From NCBI GenBank assembly GCA_039030075.1, contig JBCCEW010000013.1, positions 1 through 64,000 on the forward strand: a DNA stretch of 64,000 nucleotides, given 5' to 3'. Shown one piece after another: positions 1 through 8,383 of the stretch. This DNA comes from Myxococcota bacterium (GTDB lineage: Bacteria > Myxococcota_A > UBA9160 > SMWR01). Positions within the stretch are counted from its first letter, which is position 1; each line of letters opens with the position of its first letter. The notes under the pieces are model-generated. The model searched no databases. It saw only the letters and a list, made by a program, of their open reading frames with translations, and was not told the DNA's origin. Made by a program: the position numbers and the translations under genes.

Positions 1-376
<376 letters not shown>

Positions 377-493
377 CTGTTTCCTCGTGTTCGCGCTGCG
401 GGCCTCTGCCTCACTGCGCTGGTTTCTCTGGTTCGACTGATCTCGACTTCGCGCGCGTCGGAACTTCGGCCCCTCGCGCGGCGGGCCTCGCTG

Positions 494-570
494 TGGAGCG
501 GGAAACGGGATTCGAACCCGCGACCCCGAGCTTGGAAGGCTCGTGCTCTAGCCAGCTGAGCTATTCCCGC
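494..570 (-). tRNA. tRNA-Gly (anticodon UCC)
   Basis: A 77-nt cloverleaf on the minus strand with acceptor GCGGGAA pairing with TTCCCGC, anticodon loop CTTCCAA (anticodon UCC), T-loop TTCGAAT and an encoded CCA. It matches the position of glyT in the E. coli thrU-tyrU-glyT-thrT-tufB operon. Confidence 0.97.
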
Positions 571-626
571 TTGGACATTCTCTCGGGGTGCGTCGTGTGC
601 GACGCACCTTCGCGGCTCGGCGCGGA

Positions 627-711
627 TGGTGGAGAGGGGAGGATTCGAACCTCCGAAGTCATAGACAGCAGATTTACAGTCTGCCCCGTTTGACCGCTTC
701 GGTACCTCTCC
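627..711 (-). tRNA. tRNA-Tyr (anticodon GUA)
   Basis: An 85-nt class II tRNA on the minus strand. The acceptor GGAGAGG pairs with CCTCTCC, the anticodon loop is CTGTAAA (anticodon GUA), there is a long variable arm, and CCA is encoded. It is the second tRNA of the tuf operon arrangement. Confidence 0.97.
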
Positions 712-1114
712 AACCGGGTCACGCCGACCCAACGTCAAAATGGTGAGTGCACACCCCCCTGCCCTCGCCCGGTGCGTTCACGACCGAGGCGAAGGAAAAA
801 CTGATTTCTCTTTGAATGAGCGACGCGCTGATGGGACCGCGTCGATGATCTTGAGTTCGAGAACCCCTCCCGTGGCACCGGGAGAAGCGGGTGCGCTTCC
901 GAGACAAACCCTCGGCTCGCGCGCGATTCGTTTTCGATGACACACTCTTGTGCCCACGTGGTCATCGATGCGAGCGGTGTCCCGCTCCGTTGCCTTACGC
1001 CCTGCCCCAACCGTCTGCGTGTCCTCGCGCTACACCCGAGGACTTCGCTTCGTCTTCCGCGATCCTTACGACTCTCCGACGCCCACCGAACCTGCTCGAC
1101 TGCTCGACACACAC
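712..1114 (-). other. Long intra-operon spacer with two perfect hairpins
   Basis: These 403 bases separate tRNA-Thr(UGU) from tRNA-Tyr and hold no convincing gene; the open frames here lack family-like sequence. Two short perfect inverted repeats are visible: CTCCCG/CGGGAG with a 6-nt loop at 867-884, and GAGCGG/CCGCTC with a 4-nt loop at 972-987. On the transcribed strand there is also a T-rich patch near 785-800. The stretch could be a processing spacer, a secondary promoter region or a small RNA; I cannot decide between these. Confidence 0.35.
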
Positions 1115-1190
1115 TGGAGCTGGCGATGGGACTCGAACCCGTAACCTGCTGATTACAAATCAGCTGCTCTACCAGTTGAGCTACGCCAGC
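1115..1190 (-). tRNA. tRNA-Thr (anticodon UGU)
   Basis: A 76-nt cloverleaf on the minus strand with acceptor GCTGGCG/CGCCAGC, anticodon loop TTGTAAT (anticodon UGU), T-loop TTCGAGT and an encoded CCA. It is the first tRNA of the cluster and lies just downstream of the promoter at 1211-1239. Confidence 0.97.
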
Positions 1191-1210
1191 GCGGAGACGA
1201 TCGACCCGAG

Positions 1211-1239
1211 ACTATACGGCGGGCCCCCCAGCGGGGCAA
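1211..1239 (-). promoter_or_regulatory. Promoter of the tRNA-tuf operon
   Basis: On the minus strand, TTGCCC (1234-1239) lies exactly 17 bp from TATAGT (1211-1216). Transcription would start about seven bases later, some 12-15 nt before tRNA-Thr(UGU). The bases after the -10 box are GC-rich (CTCGGG), a discriminator type known for stringently controlled stable-RNA promoters. Confidence 0.7.
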
Positions 1240-1287
1240 CGCCCTGGGAATCGGAAGCTGACCGGGAAGGTCCCCGTACCCGCAGGG

Positions 1288-2097
1288 TTAACCGGCCCCT
1301 TCGGACTGGCGCATCAGCTCGAAGAGGATCACGGCGGCGGCGGTCGAGACGTTGAGCGAAGCGACCTTTCCCCCGAGGGGAATCCGGACCGCCCGGTCGA
1401 GCTGCTTGCGCACTCCGTCGCGCAAACCGCGCCCCTCCGCCCCGAGCACCACCACCCAGGGCCCACCGCTCCCGAGCTCGCCCTGGTAGAGCGAGTCGGC
1501 CCCGGCGAGGTCGGCCCCCAGAATCCAGTACTGGCGCTCCTTCAGGTCGCCGAGCGCCCGAGAAAGGTTGGTGACCCGGGCGACCGGCAGCCACTCGATC
1601 GCGCCCGCGCTCGCTCGGGAGACGGCGGCGGAGAGCGGCGGCGCGTTGCGCCGGGTGAGAATCAGCCCACCCGCACCCGAGGCCTCGGCCACCCGCGCCA
1701 TGGCTCCCAGGTTCTGGGGGTCCTCGACTCCATCCAGCGCCACCAGGGTTCGCCTGCCCCTCGCGGCGACGTGGTCGACGAGCTCCTCGAGCCCGAGCTC
1801 GGGGAGCGCCCCGACCGCCAGTGCCAGGCCCGGCGCAGGCAGTCGCTCGGCGGCGGCGCCTTCGCGGTGGCGCACCTCGATGCCCGCCGCGATAGCCTGC
1901 TCGGTGAGCTCCCCCACCGCGGGATGGCGCGCCGTCGCTGCCACCTCCAGCCAGAACAGCGTTCGTCTCCGGGCCGCCAAGGCTTCTCGGATGGGGTGCA
2001 GCCCCGCGAGGCGCTCGGCCACGCCGGCGGCCTGCTCGGACCGGGCGTCGGGACCCGACCGTGCGCCCGCGCTCTTCCGCCTGCCTCGGCTGGCCAT
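1288..2097 (-). CDS. rlmB: TrmH/SpoU-family 23S rRNA 2'-O-ribose methyltransferase (RlmB-like)
   Basis: This 269-aa protein has the layout of RlmB: an N-terminal substrate-binding domain (about residues 28-100) and a SPOUT catalytic domain. All three SpoU motifs are visible: motif 1 around DPQNLGAMAR, motif 2 VLGAEGRGL, and motif 3 IPLGGKVASLNVSTAAAV near the C-terminus. Family members use S-adenosylmethionine to methylate a ribose 2'-OH, G2251 of 23S rRNA in E. coli. The ATG is nine bases from a TATGCT box and has no Shine-Dalgarno sequence. A basic N-terminal tail of about 25 residues precedes the fold. The exact target (rRNA or tRNA) is not certain from sequence alone. Confidence 0.9.
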   Translation of the reverse strand: MASRGRRKSAGARSGPDARSEQAAGVAERLAGLHPIREALAARRRTLFWLEVAATARHPAVGELTEQAIAAGIEVRHREGAAAERLPAPGLALAVGALPELGLEELVDHVAARGRRTLVALDGVEDPQNLGAMARVAEASGAGGLILTRRNAPPLSAAVSRASAGAIEWLPVARVTNLSRALGDLKERQYWILGADLAGADSLYQGELGSGGPWVVVLGAEGRGLRDGVRKQLDRAVRIPLGGKVASLNVSTAAAVILFELMRQSEGAG

Positions 2098-2106
2098 GGG
2101 GCGCGC

Positions 2107-2112
2107 AGCATA
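2107..2112 (-). promoter_or_regulatory. Predicted -10 box (TATGCT) of rlmB, near-leaderless
   Basis: TATGCT on the minus strand ends nine bases before the rlmB ATG. No Shine-Dalgarno sequence and no clear -35 box are seen. It belongs to the TAnnnT set found throughout the window. Confidence 0.45.
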
Positions 2113-2165
2113 CCGCTCCGCGCCGGGACAGCCCCTGGCGGTCCGGTCCGATCCCGACCCTCGGG

Positions 2166-3407
2166 TCAGAGATCCGCGCGCAGCCCGTCCAGATGCTCGA
2201 GGAAGCCCTCGGCGTCCTCGATCTTCGGGTGGTTCAGGAGCTCGAACTCGGCGTAGGAGAGCAGCTCGCCCAGCGCGGCCCGGACCTCGCGCAGTCGGTT
2301 GCCCGGGAACACCTCAGCCCGCTCGATCAGCACCTCGGGGTCGAGCACCCCACCTGGGCCGAAGGCCAGGCCCTGGAGCAGATGGGGATGCCGGGTGGCC
2401 GCCTCCCGGCTCACGTCGGCGATGCGCTCACGGACGGCGTCGGCCCCGTCCCAGGCCACCAGCGGAGCCGTCAGCTCGGCCAGCAGCTTCGCGTGTGCGG
2501 TCACGCTCGTACGCAGCTCGGCGTCGGCGTCGTTCGACGTGGTCACCGACTCGTCGCGCGCGATCCGCAACGCACCGAGCTTCTCGAGCAGCTGCACGGT
2601 GCGCGCACCCGAGAGCGAATCGATGCCCACGCGTTGGCACATGGCCGGGAAGCTGTCGGTCTCGGCGAGCGCGTGCATCAACGCTGCCGCCGTTCCTTCG
2701 AGCGTCCGCACGGCGCCCGGGATCGGCTGCAGGCTGGCCTGGCTGTCCTCGAGCTGCGCGAGGAACACCAGCAGCTCGTCGCGGTGCTGGAGCCCTTCTT
2801 GAATCAAGCGGCCGGTGGGAAGTGCCAGGCGCACGACGTTGTCCGGTCGCACCTCGCCTTCCCACAGGAAGAGCTGGCCCGTGGCATAGGCGAAGAGCGA
2901 GCGCACGATGTCCTCGACCTGGGCCTTCACGCCGTCCCAGAGCTCACGCGGCGAGAGCAGGCCACGCTCGACCAGGAAACGACCGAACTGCTGCGGCGGC
3001 GCGTACGCCTCGGAGGCCAGCTGCTGTTCCTGCAGGGAGAGCGCTCCCATGCGCACCAGGCTCTCTCCCAGGCGATCGATGGCCTGGTTCGAGCTGGCGA
3101 AGACGACTTCTCCGGCGTGGAGGAACACGCTCTTCACGCAGTCCCCGTGTTCGAACTGCAGGAACCCGGACTTCCCCGAGCTGTGGACCATCTGCAGCAC
3201 GTCCGCGACCGAGAAGGCGCGGACGTCGGCCACCAGCACCAGGTCGCGATCCCAGGGAATGGGCGGCGCGTCGGGATCGATGCGCTCGAGCATCAAGGTG
3301 CGGTGCCCGACCGCGAGCGGGCGTACCTGACAGGTCTCCGTGGGAAGCCCGAGCGCCTCGGCCTGGTCGGCCGTGAGCGTCATCGGCCCCTGTGAATGCT
3401 GGATCAT
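2166..3407 (-). CDS. DUF4388 domain protein (PatA N-terminal-like)
   Basis: This 413-aa protein has a DUF4388-type region at about residues 40-180 (numbered from the chosen start): a core that senses or stores a signal (DVLQMVHSSGKSGFLQFEHG), then a helical part with FGRFLVERGLLSPRELW. Such proteins occur in gliding and social bacteria and are linked to signalling, but their biochemistry is unknown. I start it at the ATG at 3405-3407 because GGAG lies five bases before it; an upstream GTG at 3473 is possible. A shorter paralogue lies at 33601-34608. The C-terminal half, about 200 residues of helices, matches nothing I recognise. Confidence 0.75.
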   Translation of the reverse strand: MIQHSQGPMTLTADQAEALGLPTETCQVRPLAVGHRTLMLERIDPDAPPIPWDRDLVLVADVRAFSVADVLQMVHSSGKSGFLQFEHGDCVKSVFLHAGEVVFASSNQAIDRLGESLVRMGALSLQEQQLASEAYAPPQQFGRFLVERGLLSPRELWDGVKAQVEDIVRSLFAYATGQLFLWEGEVRPDNVVRLALPTGRLIQEGLQHRDELLVFLAQLEDSQASLQPIPGAVRTLEGTAAALMHALAETDSFPAMCQRVGIDSLSGARTVQLLEKLGALRIARDESVTTSNDADAELRTSVTAHAKLLAELTAPLVAWDGADAVRERIADVSREAATRHPHLLQGLAFGPGGVLDPEVLIERAEVFPGNRLREVRAALGELLSYAEFELLNHPKIEDAEGFLEHLDGLRADL

Positions 3408-3544
3408 CCGAACTCCGTGACAGGGAATCCCCGGGAATCCCTCGGCGATTCCAGCGCTTGGCTTGAGGGGCACCGCCCGTGCCGGGACTCCCTGCGCTCA
3501 AGTTGCGCACCCGTTGCACCCGATGGGGGGAACGGAGGTGTGTC

Positions 3545-3946
3545 ATGTCCGACGATTCCCACGATCCGCCGCGCCGACAGCCGCGCGTCGACACCGAGAT
3601 CCCGGCGCGGATCTCGACCATCGAACCCGACAGCGATCCGGTCACCGGCCGGAGCTACTTCCGGGCGTCCCACGAACTCGCGTCCAACGTGTCGCGCGGC
3701 GGTGCGTTCATCCGGACCACCGAGCTGCTGGAGCGCGGCCGACGGGTGCTGGTCGAGCTGTCGCTTCCGACGGGCGAGCACGTCGAAGCCGTGGGCCGCG
3801 TCGCCTGGACGCAGCGCGTGCTCACGCCCGGAGGCGGGCTGCCCGAGTGCGGTGTTGGCGTCGAGTTCCTCGGCGGCGAATCCGATCAGCTGTCGCGCCT
3901 GGACGACTTCGTTCGCAAGGGAGCGGACGATTCCACCGACCACTGA
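3545..3946 (+). CDS. PilZ domain protein
   Basis: This 133-aa protein is a single PilZ domain, a family whose members bind cyclic di-GMP. The N-terminal RxxxR signature (RRQPR) and the second signature NVSRGGAF are both present, so ligand binding is likely retained. The ATG has GGAGG eight bases upstream (5'-ggaggtgtgtcatg). It is divergent from the DUF4388 gene, which hints at a shared signalling role, but no output domain is attached. Targets in the family include flagella, pili and exopolysaccharide synthesis. Confidence 0.88.
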   Translation: MSDDSHDPPRRQPRVDTEIPARISTIEPDSDPVTGRSYFRASHELASNVSRGGAFIRTTELLERGRRVLVELSLPTGEHVEAVGRVAWTQRVLTPGGGLPECGVGVEFLGGESDQLSRLDDFVRKGADDSTDH

Positions 3947-3982
3947 CGCGCGGTTCGGCTTGAACTGGCGCGGAGGGGCCTT

Positions 3983-3988
3983 TACGCT
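3983..3988 (+). promoter_or_regulatory. Predicted -10 box (TACGCT), short leader
   Basis: TACGCT ends ten bases before the ATG at 3999. No Shine-Dalgarno sequence intervenes. It belongs to the TAnnnT set seen through the window. Confidence 0.35.
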
Positions 3989-3998
3989 CGTTCTCCCG

Positions 3999-4349
3999 AT
4001 GAAACCCGCCGGTTCCTACAAGATCCGTTATCAGCGCGGCGCGCACGCGCGCAGCGTCCGTCCGACGACGGCGAGCGAAGACCCGATCGAGACACTCCTG
4101 GCGGAGGTCGCCGAATCGGATCACCGGGTCCGGCGCATCGTCGAGTCGCTTCGCGACGAGATTCTCGATGCCGGCGAATCGGCCGAGCTGCGGGTGCGCC
4201 GGGTGTTCAGCTCCCCGCGCGAGATCTTCCGGCTGGAGATCGAGCGGCCCGAGTTCGGCTACCTGCGGACCACGCTGCTCGATCGCGAGGCGCTCGAGGC
4301 TCTGCTCGAGACCGACGAGGTCCGCCACCGTGTCGCTGCGGTGGCCTGA
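3999..4349 (+). CDS. Small hypothetical protein
   Basis: This 116-aa protein is not recognised. It begins with a basic stretch (KIRYQRGAHARSVR), followed by a charged helical region rich in Glu and Arg (about residues 25-65) and a mixed region containing FSSPREIFRLEIERPEFGY. There is no signal peptide or membrane segment. It follows the PilZ gene by 52 bases with its own TACGCT box. Codon usage matches the surrounding genes, so I treat it as real, although support comes only from open frame and context. Confidence 0.55.
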   Translation: MKPAGSYKIRYQRGAHARSVRPTTASEDPIETLLAEVAESDHRVRRIVESLRDEILDAGESAELRVRRVFSSPREIFRLEIERPEFGYLRTTLLDREALEALLETDEVRHRVAAVA

Positions 4350-4454
4350 GCCCCAGAACGAGCCGCCGGACCGATCCATCAGACCGAGCCACCCGATCCA
4401 GCCGCGGGCGCCGCTCGGGCCTTGAGCGGGAGCCGCGCACCGACGAAAAGCGTG

Positions 4455-4540
4455 TGGTGCCCGGGGCAGGACTCGAACCTGCACGGCTCTAGGCCAAGCG
4501 ATTTTAAGTCGCCCGCGTCTACCGATTTCGCCACCCGGGC
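4455..4540 (-). tRNA. tRNA-Leu (anticodon UAA)
   Basis: An 86-nt class II tRNA on the minus strand. The acceptor GCCCGGG pairs with CCCGGGC, the anticodon loop is CTTAAAA (anticodon UAA), there is a long variable arm, and CCA is encoded. Confidence 0.97.
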
Positions 4541-4551
4541 TCGAAGCCCAG

Positions 4552-4559
4552 TCTATACT
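4552..4559. promoter_or_regulatory. Bidirectional -10 element between tRNA-Leu and a GT2 gene
   Basis: The sequence TCTATACT reads TATACT on the plus strand (4554-4559) and TATAGA on the minus strand (4552-4557). The first would serve the glycosyltransferase at 4589 and the second tRNA-Leu, whose 5' end is 11 bases away. No good -35 is visible on either side. Confidence 0.4.
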
Positions 4560-4588
4560 CGTCGCCGCTCGAATTCAGGAGCCCGTAC

Positions 4589-5386
4589 GTGTTTCACGGC
4601 AAGAAGATCGTGGTCGTCATGCCGGCCTACAACGCGGCCCGCACGATCGAGCAGACGTACCGGGAGATCCCGCTCGATCTGGTGGACGAAGTCGTCGTCA
4701 CCGATGACGCCAGCCGGGACGACACGGTCAAGGTGGCCGAGCGCCTCGGGCTGCGGACCCTCGTCCACACCGAGAACCGCGGGTACGGCGGCAACCAGAA
4801 GACCTGCTACGCCGAGGCGCTGCGGCTGGGCGCGGATGTCGTGGTCATGCTGCACCCCGACTACCAGTACACACCGAAGCTGCTGCCCTCGATCATCGGG
4901 CTGATCACGGACGGCCCGTTCGACGTCGTGCTCGGATCGCGCGTGCTGGGCGGCCGCGCCCTTGCCGGTGGCATGCCGGTCTACAAGTACGTCGCGAATC
5001 GCTTCCTCACCGCGTTCCAGAATCTCCTGTGCGGTGCCAAGCTCTCCGAGTACCACACCGGTTATCGCGCGTTCACGCGCGAGGTCCTGATGTCGCTACC
5101 GCTCCTCGAGAACTCGGACGACTTCGTCTTCGACAACCAGATGCTCGCCCAGATCCTGGTGGCCGGGTTCGAGATCGGTGAGGTGAGTTGCCCGGCGGCC
5201 TACTTCGAAGAGGCGTCGTCGATCAACTTCCAGCGTTCGACGAAGTACGGGCTGGGCGTCCTGTGGACCTCTTGCCAGGCCTTCGCCCATCGCATGGGTT
5301 GGACGAAGGTCCCGATCTTCGATCCGACCGGGCGTCGCCTCGAGATCGCCGACACCACCGCCGCCCCGAGCCCCGAAGCGGCCTGA
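4589..5386 (+). CDS. Glycosyltransferase family 2 (dolichyl-phosphate mannosyltransferase-like)
   Basis: This 265-aa cytoplasmic GT-A protein starts IVVVMPAYNAARTI, then has the nucleotide-sugar region VVTDDASRDDT (about residues 36-46) and a DPM1-like acidic site LHPDYQYTP. Relatives transfer a sugar from a nucleotide donor to a lipid phosphate or a glycan. No C-terminal membrane segments are present, unlike GtrB-type enzymes. The GTG start is supported by AGGAG about eight bases upstream. The next gene, a GH15 enzyme, begins three bases after its stop, so the two are probably translated together. Substrate unknown. Confidence 0.85.
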   Translation: MFHGKKIVVVMPAYNAARTIEQTYREIPLDLVDEVVVTDDASRDDTVKVAERLGLRTLVHTENRGYGGNQKTCYAEALRLGADVVVMLHPDYQYTPKLLPSIIGLITDGPFDVVLGSRVLGGRALAGGMPVYKYVANRFLTAFQNLLCGAKLSEYHTGYRAFTREVLMSLPLLENSDDFVFDNQMLAQILVAGFEIGEVSCPAAYFEEASSINFQRSTKYGLGVLWTSCQAFAHRMGWTKVPIFDPTGRRLEIADTTAAPSPEAA

Positions 5387-5389
5387 TCC

Positions 5390-7285
5390 TTGGACCTCTA
5401 CACCGCATCGCAGCGGGTCGGAACCGAACACGTCCTCGACGGCTCGACGCCGAGTCTGACCGACTACGGACTGGTCGGCGACGGGCATACGGCTGCGTTG
5501 GTCGGGATCAATGGGTCGGTCGATTGGCTGTGCTGGCCGCGCTTCGACTCGCCGAGCCTCTTCGCCGCCCTGCTCGATCCAGACCGCGGCGGCTCGTTCC
5601 AGATCGCGCCGGCCGAACTCGGCTGCACCAGCCGCCAGGCCTACGACACGGGCACGAACGTGCTGCAGACCCTCTTCCGCCGGGAAGGCGTGGCGACGGT
5701 CATGCTCACCGACTTCATGCCCTGGAACGGTGACCCGCGCTCGCACGTCGCCGAGTTCCATCGCTTGATCGAGACCCGGGAAGGCCAGATGGAGATGCGG
5801 ATCGTCTTCGACCCGCGCTTCGACTACGGCCGCAGCCCTGCGAAGATCACGATCGAGTCCGACGGGGTGATGGCCGAGGGCCCGAACGGCGAGCGCGTCT
5901 CGCTGTCGGTAAGCGGCGGTGCCTCCTTCCACCCGCGCGACGCCGGCGGCGTCGAAGCCGTACTCCACCTCCGCAGCGGCCAGCGCGCCTGGGCGATCTT
6001 GTCCTGGCGTTCGGGACGGCCCGAGCGCGTGTCCGCCTATCGCCCCTTCGACCACCTGCGCGCCACGCGCCGCTTCTGGCGTCACTGGTCCGGGCGCCTC
6101 GAGTACGACGGCCCCTGGCGACACGACGTCATGCGCAGCGCCCTCGTGCTGAAGCTGCTCCAGTACGCCCCGACCGGTGCCATGGTCGCGGCTCCGACCA
6201 CCAGCCTGCCCGCCTGGGTCGGCGGCGACCGCAACTGGGACTACCGCTTCTCCTGGACCCGCGACAGCGCCATGGCGATCCGCGCGATGAACCAGATCGG
6301 CTATCCCGACGAGGCCCAGGGGTTCTTCCACTTCGTGCGGGACACCATCGAGGCACGTCGCGCCCTCGACATCATGGTGACCCTCGACGGCACCGAGGTG
6401 CCCGACGAGAAGATCCTCGACCACCTGTCGGGCTACCGCGACAGCCAGCCCGTACGCGTCGGCAACGCGGCCCGGCTCCAGATCCAGCACGACATCGCGG
6501 GCCCGCTGCTCGACGCCGCCTCGGTGTTCGAACAGTCGGGCGGCACCCTCGGATTGCGACTCTGGCGCCAGGTGCGCTCGCTCCTCAACGACTCGGTGCA
6601 GCACGCGGCCCAGCCCGACCACGGCATCTGGGAACCCCGGTCCGAACCCTGCCATCACGTGCATTCCAAACTGATGCAGTGGGTGGCGCTGGATCGCGGC
6701 CTCGACATCGCCCAGCGCTTCGGCGGTGACCGCGAGGAGCATGCCTGGCGCCAGGCCCGGGAACAGCTGCGCGAGGCGATCCTGCGCGACGGGTTCGACA
6801 CCACCAGCGGGAGCTTCGTGAGCGAGTACGGTGGCAACCGCACCGACGCGAGCCTGCTGCTCGCACCCCTCTACGGATTCCTGCCTCCGCGCGACCGGCG
6901 CGTGCTCGGCACCATCCAACGGGTGATCGACGAGCTCTCGGACGGGAAGTTCCTGCGCCGCTATCGCACCGATGACGGCATCGACTGCGACGAGGGCGGC
7001 TTCGTGCTGTGTGGCTTCTGGTTGGCCGAGGCACTGGCCCTCGCCGGACGCCTCGACGACGCGCTCGAGGTCTTCCACAACCATCTCGGCGCGGCGAACC
7101 ACCTGGGCCTGCTGGCTGAGGAAGTCGACCCGGGAAGCGGAACCGGGCTCGGCAACTTTCCCCAGGCCTTCAGCCACCTGGGGTTGATCCAGGCTGCCGC
7201 CAGGCTCGACCATGCCCTGCGCCTGCGGGACGAGGGATCGACCGAGCCGCCGCTCCTGCCCTTCGACCGACGCGCGGACGAGTAG
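5390..7285 (+). CDS. Glycoside hydrolase family 15 (glucoamylase/trehalase-like)
   Basis: This 631-aa protein has an N-terminal trehalase-like domain (LTDYGLVGDGHTAALVGING, SVDWLCWPRFDSPS) and the (alpha/alpha)6 catalytic domain of GH15. Diagnostic stretches are NWDYRFSWTRDSAMAI, GIWEPR with the general acid Glu, HVHSKLMQWVALDR, and CDEGGFVLCGFWL near residue 540. The family releases glucose from alpha-1,4-glucans or trehalose. There is no signal peptide, so a cytoplasmic role is likely. The TTG start is inferred; it lies three bases after the upstream glycosyltransferase stop, suggesting coupling. A role in turnover of a storage glucan or trehalose is inference. Confidence 0.88.
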   Translation: MDLYTASQRVGTEHVLDGSTPSLTDYGLVGDGHTAALVGINGSVDWLCWPRFDSPSLFAALLDPDRGGSFQIAPAELGCTSRQAYDTGTNVLQTLFRREGVATVMLTDFMPWNGDPRSHVAEFHRLIETREGQMEMRIVFDPRFDYGRSPAKITIESDGVMAEGPNGERVSLSVSGGASFHPRDAGGVEAVLHLRSGQRAWAILSWRSGRPERVSAYRPFDHLRATRRFWRHWSGRLEYDGPWRHDVMRSALVLKLLQYAPTGAMVAAPTTSLPAWVGGDRNWDYRFSWTRDSAMAIRAMNQIGYPDEAQGFFHFVRDTIEARRALDIMVTLDGTEVPDEKILDHLSGYRDSQPVRVGNAARLQIQHDIAGPLLDAASVFEQSGGTLGLRLWRQVRSLLNDSVQHAAQPDHGIWEPRSEPCHHVHSKLMQWVALDRGLDIAQRFGGDREEHAWRQAREQLREAILRDGFDTTSGSFVSEYGGNRTDASLLLAPLYGFLPPRDRRVLGTIQRVIDELSDGKFLRRYRTDDGIDCDEGGFVLCGFWLAEALALAGRLDDALEVFHNHLGAANHLGLLAEEVDPGSGTGLGNFPQAFSHLGLIQAAARLDHALRLRDEGSTEPPLLPFDRRADE

Positions 7286-7303
7286 TCCGCGAGACCGGGT
7301 TGG

Positions 7304-7377
7304 TGGAGGCGGCGCCCGGACTCGAACCGGGGATCAGGGCTTTGCAGGCCCGTGCCTTACCACTTGGCTACGCCGCC
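7304..7377 (-). tRNA. tRNA-Cys (anticodon GCA)
   Basis: A 74-nt cloverleaf on the minus strand with acceptor GGCGGCG/CGCCGCC, anticodon loop CTGCAAA (anticodon GCA), T-loop TTCGAGT and encoded CCA. It stands alone between the GH15 gene and crcB. Confidence 0.97.
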
Positions 7378-7484
7378 GAAGCCCGCCGCAGGGGGCGCGC
7401 CCGGACAAGGGTGGGTATCGCGCGCCGCCGTCGGCGTCAATTCGCGCCTCGCGCGACCCGGATGTGAGAAGCGGCCCCGTCCGG

Positions 7485-7490
7485 TAGGGT
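7485..7490 (+). promoter_or_regulatory. Predicted -10 box (TAGGGT) of crcB, leaderless
   Basis: TAGGGT ends seven bases before the crcB GTG with no room for a Shine-Dalgarno sequence, so the transcript probably starts at or next to the start codon. I saw no fluoride riboswitch upstream. Confidence 0.5.
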
Positions 7491-7497
7491 CCGCGGC

Positions 7498-7872
7498 GTG
7501 CGGTGGTGGCTCGTCTTCGCAGGGGGCGGACTCGGCGCCCTGGCCCGGTACGCCCTGGCCCTCTGGGTCGAGGGCAAGACCGGCCCGGGCTTTCCGTGGG
7601 GCACCTTCTCGGTGAACGTGCTCGGCTGCTTCGCGATCGGCGTCGCCGCCACACTGGCCGACGAACACGCCTGGCTGTCTCCTTCGGCCCGCCTGCTGCT
7701 GGTGACTGGCATCCTCGGCGGCTTCACGACCTTCTCGACCTTCGGCTACGAGACCTGGCAGCTCGCCAGCGAAGGGGCCGCGGCCGCGGCGCTCGGGAAC
7801 GTCCTGGCGAGCGTCGGCGCGGGCCTGGTGGCCGTCGTGCTCGGGATCGTGGTCACGCGCCAGCTGGTGTGA
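7498..7872 (+). CDS. crcB: CrcB/Fluc fluoride channel
   Basis: This 124-aa inner-membrane protein has four hydrophobic helices. It carries the Fluc hallmarks: a GGGLGALARY start, an Asn in FSVNVLGCF, and the GGFTTFSTFGYE break in helix 3 that holds the phenylalanine track. Family members form antiparallel dimers that export fluoride. The length is typical for a single-gene homodimeric Fluc. The GTG start follows a TAGGGT box by seven bases, suggesting a leaderless message. The gene stands alone; no second crcB copy is adjacent. Confidence 0.93.
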   Translation: MRWWLVFAGGGLGALARYALALWVEGKTGPGFPWGTFSVNVLGCFAIGVAATLADEHAWLSPSARLLLVTGILGGFTTFSTFGYETWQLASEGAAAAALGNVLASVGAGLVAVVLGIVVTRQLV

Positions 7873-7906
7873 GCGCGGCGCCGACCGAGTGTGGGGAGCG
7901 GCTGGG

Positions 7907-8380
7907 CTAGAGGTCGGGCAGCGGCGTCCAGACACCGTCGATGCGCAGCCCGAGTCCGGCGTCTCCCTCCTCCACCGCCTGCAGGAGCTCGGCTTGAGGC
8001 CCTGGGAAGAAACGCGCCAACAGGCCGGCGGGTTCGAGCGATGTCTTCACCCGGCACAGGAGCGCGCCGTCCCGGGGCGACCAATGCAGGCTCGACGCGT
8101 CGAGACGCTCCGCGCTGCCATCGGACAGGGTGAGCCGGCCGGATGCCGGATCGATGTCGCGCACGAAGAAGGCCGCCTCCTCGAGCGTGATCTCGCCGCG
8201 GAAATGACGCAGGGTGACCACGTACTTCCGCTCGTCGGGCAGGTAGCGGACGCTCCGGTCGAAGTGCTCGCGCAGCTTCCGGTGCCGGATCGGCTCGCCG
8301 TCGTGGGTCCAGCGACCGTCGTGATGGAGCACCAGGCCAAAAGGCCGCAACGGCGGCGGGCCGCGGCGTTCAGCGGCCAC
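7907..8380 (-). CDS. DUF1285-like protein
   Basis: This 157-aa soluble protein begins, after a short tail, with GLVLHHDGRWTHDGEPI, resembling the start of DUF1285 proteins, followed by beta-rich segments (VRYLPDERKYVVTL, EEAAFFVRDID). The function of DUF1285 is unknown. The GTG start lies three bases after the stop of the small upstream gene, so it is the last gene of the nuoI-nuoC-nuoD transcript. The family assignment rests on the N-terminal pattern and is moderate only; no catalytic motif is visible. Confidence 0.6.
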   Translation of the reverse strand: MAAERRGPPPLRPFGLVLHHDGRWTHDGEPIRHRKLREHFDRSVRYLPDERKYVVTLRHFRGEITLEEAAFFVRDIDPASGRLTLSDGSAERLDASSLHWSPRDGALLCRVKTSLEPAGLLARFFPGPQAELLQAVEEGDAGLGLRIDGVWTPLPDL

Positions 8381-8383
8381 GGT

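Noticed and set aside
735-1112. 125-aa open frame in the tRNA spacer
   Set aside because: No Shine-Dalgarno sequence, no family similarity and composition unlike coding genes here; more likely non-coding spacer.
5096-7213. 705-codon open frame antisense to the GH15 gene
   Set aside because: A GC-rich shadow frame; the plus strand encodes a well-defined GH15 protein with catalytic residues.
7380-7497. Fluoride riboswitch upstream of crcB
   Set aside because: I could not find the crcB-motif core or its paired stems in this short, GC-rich stretch, and the GTG lies only seven bases after a TAGGGT box.
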